DNA of 64,000 bases from CADEDV01 sp964412375 (GTDB taxonomy: Bacteria; Bacteroidota; Bacteroidia; Chitinophagales; Chitinophagaceae). The stretch covers positions 248,001-312,000 of the forward strand of contig CAYPOD010000001.1 of assembly GCA_964412375.1 (NCBI GenBank), written 5' to 3'. Under the pieces are notes generated by a model. That model worked only from the letters and a program-made list of their open reading frames with translations. It was not told the origin of the DNA and did no database searches. How positions within the stretch are numbered: position 1 is the stretch's first letter; every line of letters begins with the position of its first letter. This document shows positions 44,601 through 53,269 of the stretch, one piece after another. Made by a program: the position numbers and the translations under genes.

Positions 44601-44968
44601 TCCACGAGCACCACACCGGTGCTCCAGTCTTTTTTATCAGGGTCAAACCCTGATTTTGCAGATATATCTTCAAACTGCCAGTTGCCTTTATTCAGATAAA
44701 GTTTGTTCCCTCCCATATTGGCTGTAAAAAAAACATCCGCTAGCCCGTCGTTGTTGATATCACCTATAGCCACGCCACCTCCGTTATAGAAATTGCGGTA
44801 GCTAAAAATGTTGAAATCCGTAGAGTTGGTTATGCTATTTGTAAAGTTGATGCCAGTGTCTTCCTGCAGCTTAAACAACAGTGACGTTTTTTTTTCTGAA
44901 CCCGTACAGCCAGCAAAGAGAAGAAATACGGGCAACAGGAAACATATCCATCTAGTTGATTTTTGCAT
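41645..44968 (-). CDS. CRTAC1-type VCBS/FG-GAP repeat lipoprotein with ASPIC/UnbV domain (copy 1)
   Basis: 1107 residues from the ATG at 44968 (a codon three earlier at 44977 is also possible). Lipobox FAGC at about 18-21. The order is the same as in its neighbour: opening LFKLQEDTGINFTNSI, then FG-GAP repeats (DINNDGLADVFF, DLDGDLDCFI, DADNDGLQDIFV), a central ASPIC/UnbV domain (VGSKITVFCDGQILYREV...GFQSS), and a second FG-GAP set (DVNGDGIEDVFI, DADGDGYADLFV, DLDGDGKADLVLG). It directly follows the susD terminator on the same strand, so it is transcribed separately or by read-through. Confidence 0.88.
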   Translation of the reverse strand: MQKSTRWICFLLPVFLLFAGCTGSEKKTSLLFKLQEDTGINFTNSITNSTDFNIFSYRNFYNGGGVAIGDINNDGLADVFFTANMGGNKLYLNKGNWQFEDISAKSGFDPDKKDWSTGVVLVDINHDGWLDIFVCNAGYVDGRKPRCQLFINNKDLTFTDKAEEYGLTNEGGYTTHAAFFDYDLDGDLDCFIINNSFIPVNTLNYANKRGLRAPDWPVADFLKGGGDHLYRNDDGKFVDVSNDAGIYGSLISFGLGVTVGDLNGDNYPDIYVSNDFFERDYLYINQRNGTFKDEMEEWAQHISHSSMGADMADVNNDGYPDIFTTDMLPADDYRLKTTTSFDNIDVLRLKQKSGFYNQYTQNTLQVNNRNSKFMETAYFSGVAASDWSWGGLIFDADNDGLQDIFVCNGIYHDVTDQDFIEFFANDVIQNMVMTGKKEQFDAIVNKMPSRPVPNHFFLNKGGLRFADAADETGLAQPSFSNGSAYGDLDNDGDLDLVVSNVNQPAFIYRNQSREQQEHNYIGVLLKGEGKNSFAVGSKITVFCDGQILYREVIPTRGFQSSVDYKQLIGLGKGIADSLVITWPDGLSKRIVKPAINKLHEFSKQDGETITIPAKANVNPLLAKAENGFFEKHNEDDFIDFYNERNIPVMLSREGPCAAVADVNGDGIEDVFIGGAAGQPGQLYLQNANGAFYKKAIEVFNSDRQFEDVAAVFFDADGDGYADLFVAAGGNAQPPGSDLLQHRLYKNDGKGNFQRMNVSLPANADNIAVVLAWDADGDGDMDLFTGGRSVPQQYGLTPESCLLLNDGKGNFSKVASEKFGMITDATLADITGDGKPELVLAGEWMSPLIIAVQDNRFKIIESNLTGLKGWWQSVSAADLDGDGKADLVLGNIGGNCYLRPSADEPVKLWISDFDNNGTADKIMTRTINKKDMPVFLKRELTEQMPSLKKQNLRHEEYGKRTVQQLFPKEALQRASVNTFNYASSSIAYNKGNGEFEVQELPLNVQLSCVNAIRVTDIDGDGKVDLVLAGNQFYFQPQFGRVDGSYGHLLLNKGNRQWEWQEVSASGLEIRGQVNKIEEINAFAGKHFLFLQNDEKPLLYQLKKNKVNP

Positions 44969-45027
44969 GAAAAGCATATCTTGAAAGATACCATAAATAT
45001 CAGCAAACAGCGAAGTGAGCAGGTATA

Positions 45028-45055
45028 AAAAAAGCCATTGGAAAATGGCTTTTTT
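45028..45055. terminator. Terminator between susD and the CRTAC1 genes
   Basis: AAAAAAGCCATT at 45028-45039 pairs with AATGGCTTTTTT at 45044-45055, loop GGAA. The symmetric A/T ends make it work in either direction. It lies 39 nt after the susD stop on the minus strand. Just beyond is a short GCTAACTTGCTAACTGCTTGCT direct repeat. Confidence 0.75.
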
Positions 45056-45093
45056 GAATTGCTAACTTGCTAACTGCTTGCTCTGAGAAATAG

Positions 45094-46689
45094 TTAATAA
45101 CCCGGATTTTGAACCAGGTTGGGATTGATCGTTAATTGCTGGTTTGGAATAGGGAATAACAGCCTTGAGTTATCACTTACTGTTGGTTTCAAAGCACGGG
45201 AGGCAAGGAATTTCCCAAAACGAATCATATCATTTCTTCTCCAGCCTTCCCAATAAAATTCAAAACCTCTCTCTCTATAAATGGCTTCGAGATCAACAGT
45301 GCCTAATGCACCCAGTCCTCTTGAAGGATGTGTCCTGATATTATTTACAATAGCTAAAGCTGTTGCACCATAACCACCGGGTCCGGCAGTTGCTGTTCCA
45401 CCGCGGAGAATGGCTTCTGCTTTCATCAGTAAAATATCGGCCAGCCTGAAAATAACCATATCATTATTTGATGGGAACTGGTTAACCAGGTCCGGGACAT
45501 ATTTTACCACCCTGACACCAGTTATTTCCAGGTTGTTTCCTGTTTCTTTTAATGCTACCTGCTTGGTAAAAGAAAGGGGATTCCCTTTTCTATCCTGAAG
45601 GTTAGTACCTGCTGCATCCTGCTGCTGACCGAATAACAGGCCAACATGTATACCTGTTACGTTGGAAACACCCGGGTAATAGCCGGCATCAACTGTTGGG
45701 CCTGCACCGCCGCCTCTTCTTTTATCATTGGCATTAAAGGCATCGTAAAAATCACCGAGAGTGGTGAAACCATTCCAACCACTTGGGTTCTGGTTGTAGT
45801 GTGTTCCGCAATGATAATGAAACATAGCACCGTTACCACCGGTTCCCAGCCCATTATCATTTCTTAGTGTGTAAACAAGCTCTGTTCCGATTACATCGTT
45901 ATTAGGTGCAAAGTTGTCGAAGAAATTTGCAGGGAAGCCGCCAGGATAAGCCGGAAAATCAGCCAATATCTGGTCAGCCAGTGTGATCACCTGGTTCATG
46001 TCGCCGGCGGCAAATGCAGGAGCTGCCCTGTTGGCATAAACACCCTTGTTCAGGTATAATTTCATCAGCAAAGCCCTGGCTGCGTTTTTTGACGCAATAC
46101 CTATACCGTTGCCATTAGGCAGGTTGGGAATAGCGGCATTTAATTCTGCAATAATGAAATCAGCACACTCAGTTCCTTTCTTTGTCTCGGGGAAAGTTTT
46201 TGTAAGATCGCCGGTAGAAGTAGCCCTGAATGGAACCTGGTCCCATCCATCCAGCACATAAAACATTGATAAAGCTCTTAAGAATCTGGCCTCGGCCGCC
46301 TGCTGAGGAGTGGGACTGTTATCCAATACAGTCGTGGCAGCAAATTGTGACTGCAACAATTCCCTGTATGTGTCAGATAAATATGCATGCTCTGATGTCC
46401 ATCTGTGGTTATGATAAACCCGCCAGATTCCATTATCATCCCAGTCGCCGCCTCTTGTGGGACCAACAGCTTCGTCAGTTGTATGTTCTGAGGCTGCCCA
46501 CCAGCGGGATTGATCCTGCAGCGGGTTATTAAAGGACCGGTAAGCACCTACCAGCAGAGATGCCGCATTACCACCGCCACTGCTGCCACCACCCTGGGTG
46601 GTTTCGCTGTTAAATCTTTCTTCCAGCTTGGTACATGCTGCAAGAAAAAGAACAGCTGTTGCTGAATAAAATATTTTATTGAATTTCAT
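45094..46689 (-). CDS. SusD/RagB family nutrient-binding outer-membrane lipoprotein
   Basis: 531 residues. Lipobox LAAC (Cys19). SusD proteins are the surface lids on SusC pores. Family features are the tetratricopeptide-like N-terminal helices (SLLVGAYRSFNNP... AARFLRALSMFYVLDGWDQVPF is typical), the FPETKKGTECADFIIAELNAAIPNLP region, ILLMKAEAILRGG, and the C-terminal EAIYRERGFEFYWEGWRRNDMIRFGKFL. It follows susC by 18 nt. The glycan cannot be read from the sequence, though the locus suggests a glucoside. Confidence 0.92.
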   Translation of the reverse strand: MKFNKIFYSATAVLFLAACTKLEERFNSETTQGGGSSGGGNAASLLVGAYRSFNNPLQDQSRWWAASEHTTDEAVGPTRGGDWDDNGIWRVYHNHRWTSEHAYLSDTYRELLQSQFAATTVLDNSPTPQQAAEARFLRALSMFYVLDGWDQVPFRATSTGDLTKTFPETKKGTECADFIIAELNAAIPNLPNGNGIGIASKNAARALLMKLYLNKGVYANRAAPAFAAGDMNQVITLADQILADFPAYPGGFPANFFDNFAPNNDVIGTELVYTLRNDNGLGTGGNGAMFHYHCGTHYNQNPSGWNGFTTLGDFYDAFNANDKRRGGGAGPTVDAGYYPGVSNVTGIHVGLLFGQQQDAAGTNLQDRKGNPLSFTKQVALKETGNNLEITGVRVVKYVPDLVNQFPSNNDMVIFRLADILLMKAEAILRGGTATAGPGGYGATALAIVNNIRTHPSRGLGALGTVDLEAIYRERGFEFYWEGWRRNDMIRFGKFLASRALKPTVSDNSRLLFPIPNQQLTINPNLVQNPGY

Positions 46690-46707
46690 AAATAAACTAT
46701 TTGAATT

Positions 46708-49683
46708 TTATAATGAAAAGTTTATGCTTAACTGGAATCTCCTTGCACTGGGGAAAGGTATGTACTCAATCCCTGTAGAAGGAATGCCGCCGATATTTTT
46801 GTCTACATTCACTTCAGGGTCAAAACCACTGTAATCTGTAATTACAAACAAATTTTGTGCAGTAAGCGCCACTGAAGCATTCTTAAGATGTTTGGAAATA
46901 TTGCCAATCGCATACCCCAGTCTTACATTCTGACATTTAATGAAGTTGCCTTTTTCAAGAAAACGGGTAGAAGCAGTAATGGGGTTAGACAAATCCTCAG
47001 TGACCGGACTGTTAATGAATGCCGATGCTACATTCCTGGTACCCAGGTTGGTGATAGGAATTACATTCATGGCTGTTTCATTAAAAATGTAATGACCAAA
47101 GGCGCCGGTCAGGTTCATGGTGAACGACCATTTTTTATAATTCAAATCAGTGCTTATCCCCAATAAGAAATTAGGATTGGGGTCTTCGCCGTAAAACTGC
47201 ACATCCCCATCGTCAACATAATTGGCTTGCCCGGTAACTTTATCAATTCCCAGGAACTCTCTTGTATAAAAAACATTAAGCGGGTAGCCAGATGCCAGCT
47301 TCTGAACAAATGCGCCGGAACTTCCCTGTCCGCTAAGACCACCGGTATTATATGTACCATTAAGCCCGGTCAGTTCGTTTTGAAGCCATGTTCCGTTTAC
47401 ACCCAGATCCCATGTCAGATCTTTTTTCCTGATAAGATTGGTATTGATTGCCAGTTCAATTCCTTTATTATTGATCATAGCAGGAAGGTTTCTCCACTGC
47501 CTGGCTGAAGAAGCACCCGGAACAGGGAAATCTAATTCAAACAATACATCTTCTGTTTCCCTGTTGAAGTAGTCAGCTGTGACATTGATTCTTCCGCTCC
47601 AGAGCTGGAAATCCAGGCCTGCATTGAATGTAGTTGATGTTTCCCATCTGAGATCGGGGTTCCCGACATTCAACTGGCTTACAGAACCCGGTCCTGTAAC
47701 CCCAAACCTTGTTTGGGAGGCACCGGAGGGGAATTCCTGGTTACCGGTCTGTCCCCAGCCAACCCTTAATTTAAGGTTGCGGACTGCACTTACATTTTGC
47801 ATGAAGCTTTCATTACTGATATTCCACGCAGCTGAGAATGAAGGGAAGGTTGCGTATTTGTTGTTTTCACCAAACTTGGTAGAACCATCTCTTCTTACTG
47901 TTGCAGTGAGCAAATATTTATTTTTGAAGTTCAAATTAGCCCTTGCGAAATAAGATTGCAGTTCGTTGGTCGGAGCTTCATAATGAAAAATTTCGCGGCT
48001 GGCATTTGTTGAATATCCCAGCATATTATAATAAGGAATACCTATATCCACGAAATCCCTTGCACTGATGCCTGAGTTTGAAAATTCAAAATCAAGATAT
48101 TCATAACCAACAACTGCATTCAGACCTAAATCAGTGTTGATTTGCTTGTTGAAGCTAAGGGTATGAGTATATTGCTGAACCAGCAGTTTTGACTCTGAAG
48201 CATTTCCCCAGCCCCTGTTCCTGAATTCATTAAAATTCAATAATTCTCTTCCGATCATAGCGGTACGACGGCCATCACTTTGGTTACGTCCATACTGAAA
48301 ACGATATTCCAGTTCATTCGTGAACTTATAATAAGGAGCTATATAGCCCCATATCTGGCTGGTTGTAACGTTATCATCATACATCTGCAGCATCCACAAT
48401 GGATTTACGGAGGAAGCACCAAATTGTGGTTCGATCCAGTATGTACCATCTGTCTTTTTAAAGGGGTGTGTGGGATTCCATTGCAGTGCCTGCCCGATCA
48501 GGCTTCCCTGGAAACCGGCATTATTGGTTACCGGAACAACTTCTTCTCTCACCTGTGCGGTATTAATATTTATATCAAGTCCCAGCTTTTTGCTTTCCAG
48601 GAATTTGAAATTACCCGTGTATCCAACTGTAAACTTGCTCAGTTCGGATTCTTCTACTATTCCTTTTTCATTTAAATAGCTGAGTGAAATACGTTGACGG
48701 GAGTTTTCTGTTCCCCCGCTTAATGAAAGATTCACATTTTGGGTTATCCCGGTTCGCATGATGGCGTCCATCGCATCCACATTTCCGCCATAATCTCCGG
48801 AAGTAAGACCATATTTAGTTAGCGCAGCCTTATACTCAGCAGCGTTTAAAATATCTATCTGGCGTGCAATATTTGATGTACCAATGGCATAACCAAATTC
48901 GATAACAGGTGTACCGGCTTTTCCTTTTTTAGTAGTTATTAATATAACTCCGTTTGCTCCACGGGATCCATATATAGCTGCTGCGGAGGCATCCTTTAAC
49001 ACATCCATGCTTTCAATATCTGCCGGATTGATGAAGTTGAGCGGATTTCCGCCTGGTGTGCCACCCAAACCCGGTAATCCTAACCCCGGACGTCCGGAAC
49101 CGCCTTCCAGAGGCACACCATCAACCACAATCAATGGATTGTTGCCAGAGCGGACAGAACTGGTACCACGAATACGAATGGTGGTTCCAGCGCCGGGTGC
49201 ACCGTTGTTGTTGGTTATTTGCAAACCGGCCACTTTACCCTGGATGAGTTGGTCAGGTGAAGTGTTTACTCCTTTATTAAAGTCCTTGGCCTTAATAGAT
49301 GTAACCGCCCCGGTTAAATCTTTTTTTCGGGCAGTTCCATAGCCGGTTACGACCACCTCATCAAGGCTGGACCCAATACTCGCTACAAATGAAATTTCAA
49401 CGGAGTTTCTTCCCTCAATAGAAATTTCCTGGGTTTCATATCCTACTGATGAAATCACCAGGATGGTGATGCCGGGAGCTACATTGATGGTGAAAGTCCC
49501 GTCAGCACGGGTGGTGGTTCCGGATTGGGAACCTTTTGGCTGAACACTTGCACCCAACACAGGAGATCCGTCTTTGGAGTCGGATACCTTACCGGTTACG
49601 GTACGGTCCTGGGCTGAAGTTACCTGAAATAACAGCGTAAGTGTTGCCAACAGAAAAGCAGGCAGCAGTTTTCTTGCAGACAT
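46708..49683 (-). CDS. SusC/RagA family TonB-linked outer-membrane transporter
   Basis: 991 residues from the ATG at 49683 (a TTG two codons earlier is less likely). Signal peptide 1-25 (ends VTSAQ). Then a carboxypeptidase-regulatory-like domain (TVTGKVSDSKDGSPVLGASV), TonB box VVVTGYGTARKKDLTGAVTSI, the plug (RIRGTSSVRSGNNPLIVVDGVPL, DIESMDVLKDASAAAIYGSRGANGVILITTKKG) and a 22-strand barrel ending RRFQLSINFSL. It imports an oligosaccharide with SusD. The start is preceded by the same AAACGATTGCTT as an MFS gene in this locus. Confidence 0.95.
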   Translation of the reverse strand: MSARKLLPAFLLATLTLLFQVTSAQDRTVTGKVSDSKDGSPVLGASVQPKGSQSGTTTRADGTFTINVAPGITILVISSVGYETQEISIEGRNSVEISFVASIGSSLDEVVVTGYGTARKKDLTGAVTSIKAKDFNKGVNTSPDQLIQGKVAGLQITNNNGAPGAGTTIRIRGTSSVRSGNNPLIVVDGVPLEGGSGRPGLGLPGLGGTPGGNPLNFINPADIESMDVLKDASAAAIYGSRGANGVILITTKKGKAGTPVIEFGYAIGTSNIARQIDILNAAEYKAALTKYGLTSGDYGGNVDAMDAIMRTGITQNVNLSLSGGTENSRQRISLSYLNEKGIVEESELSKFTVGYTGNFKFLESKKLGLDININTAQVREEVVPVTNNAGFQGSLIGQALQWNPTHPFKKTDGTYWIEPQFGASSVNPLWMLQMYDDNVTTSQIWGYIAPYYKFTNELEYRFQYGRNQSDGRRTAMIGRELLNFNEFRNRGWGNASESKLLVQQYTHTLSFNKQINTDLGLNAVVGYEYLDFEFSNSGISARDFVDIGIPYYNMLGYSTNASREIFHYEAPTNELQSYFARANLNFKNKYLLTATVRRDGSTKFGENNKYATFPSFSAAWNISNESFMQNVSAVRNLKLRVGWGQTGNQEFPSGASQTRFGVTGPGSVSQLNVGNPDLRWETSTTFNAGLDFQLWSGRINVTADYFNRETEDVLFELDFPVPGASSARQWRNLPAMINNKGIELAINTNLIRKKDLTWDLGVNGTWLQNELTGLNGTYNTGGLSGQGSSGAFVQKLASGYPLNVFYTREFLGIDKVTGQANYVDDGDVQFYGEDPNPNFLLGISTDLNYKKWSFTMNLTGAFGHYIFNETAMNVIPITNLGTRNVASAFINSPVTEDLSNPITASTRFLEKGNFIKCQNVRLGYAIGNISKHLKNASVALTAQNLFVITDYSGFDPEVNVDKNIGGIPSTGIEYIPFPSARRFQLSINFSL

Positions 49684-49695
49684 AAGCAATCGTTT
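49684..49695 (-). promoter_or_regulatory. LacI-type operator candidate at the susC start codon
   Basis: Minus strand AAACGATTGCTT immediately followed by the ATG of susC. The same 15 nt (with the ATG) occurs at the MFS start at 37173-37187. It would let a LacI-family repressor block translation start or elongation at the beginning of the coding region. Confidence 0.5.
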
Positions 49696-49826
49696 TAGAA
49701 ATTTATGTTTGGTATATGATCTCCTGAATAACTACTTCAACTCCCGGAATACAAATCTTTCTTTGTTTATGGTAGTCGAAGAGCATTGATTTTTAAACAG
49801 TACTATCCCTCTCATTTCTAGTTTCT

Positions 49827-49847
49827 TGCCGGAATACATTTCCGGCA
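49827..49847. promoter_or_regulatory. Perfect hairpin in the susC upstream region
   Basis: TGCCGGAA at 49827-49834 and TTCCGGCA at 49840-49847 with a 5-nt loop. It lies between the NUDIX regulator and susC. On the minus strand no T-run follows, so it is not a clear terminator of the regulator gene; it may be a leader structure of the susC mRNA. Confidence 0.35.
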
Positions 49848-49952
49848 TTTCTGGTTTTTTAGTACTGTAAATCAACCGTCCTCATAAATTTAAAGTTAAA
49901 ATTGTGTATTTATAACACTTGTGGAAGGGTTAAACTTGCATAAACTTGTTGC

Positions 49953-49972
49953 AAACATTTCCGCAAATGTTT
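49953..49972. promoter_or_regulatory. 20-nt palindrome upstream of susC, candidate operator
   Basis: AAACATTTCCGCAAATGTTT: 8-bp arms around a CCGC centre, about 270 nt upstream of susC and 115 nt below the end of the NUDIX regulator gene. Two AAACTTG words lie next to it. The whole 49696-50086 spacer (391 nt) holds no convincing gene. The site is a good candidate for the adjacent regulator. Confidence 0.45.
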
Positions 49973-50086
49973 TCGGTGGAAAAGTTTTAGCGGCTGAAAC
50001 CCAATTAGAGATATTCGAAAACCCGAAAAACCGGCTACTTATTATTAAGATGATGAAAATCAGCCGGCCGGCAATTACAAACCAGG

Positions 50087-50785
50087 TTAAAGACCCCTGG
50101 TTTTGAACTTTTTCTTGAGGGCATATAATTTCCCGGGGCGGTGGGTAAGGTTCGATTCCATTTCATTCAGGTCCTGCACCCAACCTTTAGCAGCAATTTT
50201 TTTCCTAAAGTTTCTCCGGTCAAGTTTGGTATTCAATATGGCTTCATAGACTTCCTGCAATTCCCTGAGCGAAAATTTATCCGGTAATAAATTGAAAGCA
50301 ACCGGGGTTTCCATGATCTTATTCCGCAATTGTTCAATACAGGTTGACAAGATCTGCTTATGGTCAAATGCCAGCTTCTTGATTGTTTGTACCGGGTGCC
50401 AATGCAATTCATCTCTGTTCACCCGCAGCTGGTGATGTTTAATATCAATCAAAGCATAATAAGCCGTTGTAACCACCCTGCCGGAAGGGTGTCGGCCAAC
50501 GCTGCCAAATGTATGCACCTGCTCCAGGTAAACATCATCCATACCTGTTCTTTCCCTGAGTACCCTATAGGGTGCACTGTCAAGGTCTTCGTCCGGGCGG
50601 ACAAGATCTCCCAGTAATGAGAATAAAGCCGAAAACTCCTCCAGGTCAGATTTGATAAGCAGCACTTTCAATTCCTTATTCTCATACCCCAGTATCACAC
50701 AATCCACCGACAAGGCAATATTGAAATAATCAAGATGGCTGATCTTCTCCAGTTCGGCTGTCTTCAGATTGATAACTTTTCCCAT
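50087..50785 (-). CDS. NUDIX-fold transcriptional regulator (NrtR/AraR-like)
   Basis: 232 residues from the ATG at 50785 (a TTG three codons upstream is possible). Residues 1-150 are a NUDIX hydrolase domain whose catalytic box is broken: where GX5EX7REUXEEXGU is expected there is a stretch ending RVLRERTGM, so the key Glu residues are replaced and hydrolysis should be lost. Residues about 160-232 (FSLRELQEVYEAIL, LDRRNFRKKI, KAKGWV-like) are the winged helix of the NrtR group. In Bacteroidota such proteins (e.g. AraR) sense sugars and control SusCD-type loci; its position upstream of susC fits. It is divergent from ligA. Confidence 0.85.
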   Translation of the reverse strand: MGKVINLKTAELEKISHLDYFNIALSVDCVILGYENKELKVLLIKSDLEEFSALFSLLGDLVRPDEDLDSAPYRVLRERTGMDDVYLEQVHTFGSVGRHPSGRVVTTAYYALIDIKHHQLRVNRDELHWHPVQTIKKLAFDHKQILSTCIEQLRNKIMETPVAFNLLPDKFSLRELQEVYEAILNTKLDRRNFRKKIAAKGWVQDLNEMESNLTHRPGKLYALKKKFKTRGL

Positions 50786-51055
50786 AAACGTCAAACAAGA
50801 ATGATAAAACGATTGGATGAATGCAATTACAAATCAATGTCAATACCGAAAATATTCCGGCCGCCAAATTAGAGATTTTATTTACACAGCTATTGCCTTT
50901 TTGTTTTTCGGCAAAGGGTTGCTGTTGGTGAACATGCCCGGACCTGCATCCTTGTGTAGTATTCTTATAGTAATATATACCTTTTGACACAGGAAGGGAT
51001 TATTAAATAGTATAATGCCGTCAGTCATTAACTTTACCCGCCAGACCAATAGTTT

Positions 51056-53152
51056 ATGTACTCAAAAGAACAGACCCGGGAACTGCAGCATCAGACAACA
51101 GAACTGCTAAAAAAGATTTCAGCCATTTCCAAGAAGGAAATTGCAGTTTTAAGGGATGTGCTTCGTTTTCATGAATACCGGTATTATATATTAAATGACC
51201 CGCTTATATCAGATTTTGAATATGACCAGCTCTATAAGGCTCTTGAAAAATTGGAGCAGCAACACCCGGAACTGGTTGTAGCCGACTCTCCCACTCAGCG
51301 GGTGGCCAAAGGGCTGACCAAAGATTTTCCAACCGTGCAGCACCTGGTGCCGATGCTGTCATTAGATAATTCTTATAATGCTGAAGATCTTATTGATTTT
51401 GACAGGAAAGCAAGGGAGCTTACCGGGTTGAATGAAATTGAATATTGCGTGGAGCCAAAATTTGACGGTGGCAGCATTTCATTGATCTATGAAAATGATC
51501 TGTTGGTGCGGGGCGCCACCCGGGGCGACGGAACAGAAGGAGATGAAGTAACTGCCAATATCAAACAAATACGTTCACTTCCCCTATCAGCTAAGTTCTC
51601 AACTTTTGGTTTGCAACAGGTGGAAATAAGAGGGGAAGTGTTGATCAACAAAAACAATTTCAAAAAATACAACGAGCAACTGGTGGAACAGGGCCTGCCG
51701 CCGCTGGCCAACCCCCGCAATGCCGCTGCTGGGACACTCCGTATCAAAGATCCGGCAGAAGCTGCCCGAAGAAATCTTGAAGCTTTTGTGTATCATGTCA
51801 GTTTTTATACGGTGGCAAAAGGAAAAAAAATCCCGGAACAGTTGCTTTCCCATTCCGGTTCACTTGCCATGCTTTGGGAACTGGGCTTTCGCAGTCCTGA
51901 AAAAGAAAAAAAAGTATTCAAAGGCATCAATGCTGTTATTAAATATTGTAACGACTTTGAAATAAAAAGGGATGATCTGCCTTATGAGATAGACGGCATG
52001 GTGATCAAGGTGAATGCCATCTCCCTGCAGGAAAAAATGGGCATGACCTCCCACCATCCCCGCTGGGCCATTGCTTATAAATTCAAAGCAAGACAGGGTA
52101 GCAGCAAACTGCTAAATGTCGAATTCCAGGTGGGACGAACTGGTTCCATCACTCCCGTAGCGAAAATTGAACCAGTGCCCATCGGCGGTGTAACTGTTTC
52201 TTCCATCTCCCTGTTCAATGAAGATGTGATCCGTGAAAAAGACCTTAGAATTGGCGACACTGTATTGGTGGAGAGGGCAGGCGATGTTATTCCCTATATC
52301 GTTAAGTCCATGACTGATGCCAGAACCGGGCATGAAAAGAAAATACATTTTCCCAAAAACTGTCCTGTATGCAGCAGCAAGCTGTTCAAAGAAGAAGAAG
52401 AAGCCGTCTGGCGTTGTGTTAATATCGAATGCCCGGCACAGGTAGTGGAAAGGATCATCCACTTTGTCAGTAAAGATGCCATGGACATCCGTGGGTTTGG
52501 CGAAGCCAATGTCCGTAAGTTTTATGAGCTCGGATTGCTGAAGGATATTCCCGGCATTTACGAATTAGACTTTGAAAAGATCAGCGGCATGGAAGGTTTT
52601 GGACAAAAGTCAATTGACAACTTAAAAGCGGCAATCGAAAACTCGAAAAAACAACCCTTGCATCGTGTGATATTTGGCTTGGGTATCCGCTTTGTGGGTG
52701 AAACCACCGCCAAAACACTGGCCCGTGCAGTTGATCATTTAATGGATTTCAGGAAATTTTCACCTGAACAATTGCAAAACATGGAAGATGTAGGCCCCAA
52801 AGTGGCGGGAAGTATTCATCATTTCTTCAGCAACAAAAGCAATATTGAAATGCTGGAGCAACTGGAAAAGCTGGGTTTGCGATTGAACAATGAAAAAAAA
52901 GAACTGGCCACCGGCGGCAATCTTACCGGTCTTACATTTTTGTTTACCGGTACTTTACCCACCCTTAAACGAAGCGATGCCGAAGCGATGGTGGAGGCTA
53001 ACGGCGGGCAGATACTCAGTGGCGTTAGTGCCAAACTCAATTACCTGGTAGTGGGGGAAGATGCCGGGAGCAAGCTGGAAAAAGCTAAAAAAATAAACAG
53101 TGTCAGGATCATTTCAGAAGAAGAGTTTCTGCAAATGGCCGGTAAAAAATAA
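51056..53152 (+). CDS. ligA: NAD-dependent DNA ligase
   Basis: 698 residues, standard LigA length. Joins nicks in replication and repair. The adenylated Lys is at 135 in EPKFDGGS. Order: Ia domain, nucleotidyl transferase, OB fold (FQVGRTGSITPVAKIEPVPIGG), a Cys4 zinc finger (CPVCSS...CVNIECPAQ), helix-hairpin-helix (FGEANVRKFYELG and GMEGFGQKSIDNL), and a C-terminal BRCT domain (GGNLTGLTFLFTGTL). It is transcribed alone and divergently from the NUDIX regulator gene. Confidence 0.97.
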   Translation: MYSKEQTRELQHQTTELLKKISAISKKEIAVLRDVLRFHEYRYYILNDPLISDFEYDQLYKALEKLEQQHPELVVADSPTQRVAKGLTKDFPTVQHLVPMLSLDNSYNAEDLIDFDRKARELTGLNEIEYCVEPKFDGGSISLIYENDLLVRGATRGDGTEGDEVTANIKQIRSLPLSAKFSTFGLQQVEIRGEVLINKNNFKKYNEQLVEQGLPPLANPRNAAAGTLRIKDPAEAARRNLEAFVYHVSFYTVAKGKKIPEQLLSHSGSLAMLWELGFRSPEKEKKVFKGINAVIKYCNDFEIKRDDLPYEIDGMVIKVNAISLQEKMGMTSHHPRWAIAYKFKARQGSSKLLNVEFQVGRTGSITPVAKIEPVPIGGVTVSSISLFNEDVIREKDLRIGDTVLVERAGDVIPYIVKSMTDARTGHEKKIHFPKNCPVCSSKLFKEEEEAVWRCVNIECPAQVVERIIHFVSKDAMDIRGFGEANVRKFYELGLLKDIPGIYELDFEKISGMEGFGQKSIDNLKAAIENSKKQPLHRVIFGLGIRFVGETTAKTLARAVDHLMDFRKFSPEQLQNMEDVGPKVAGSIHHFFSNKSNIEMLEQLEKLGLRLNNEKKELATGGNLTGLTFLFTGTLPTLKRSDAEAMVEANGGQILSGVSAKLNYLVVGEDAGSKLEKAKKINSVRIISEEEFLQMAGKK

Positions 53153-53269
53153 TCGGGTTCGTTAATTTAATTCTATAACTTAGTAAAGGTTACTAAACTG
53201 CCTGATAACTCTTCCGCAGGTACCCGGTTATTAAGTGCGCCTTATCCCTGGCTAAAAAAAAACATCGCT

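Noticed and set aside
49921..50106. Open frame of 61 codons on the plus strand in the susC upstream spacer
   Set aside because: It starts with GTG, overlaps the end of the NUDIX regulator, has no recognisable domain, and covers the palindrome that looks regulatory.
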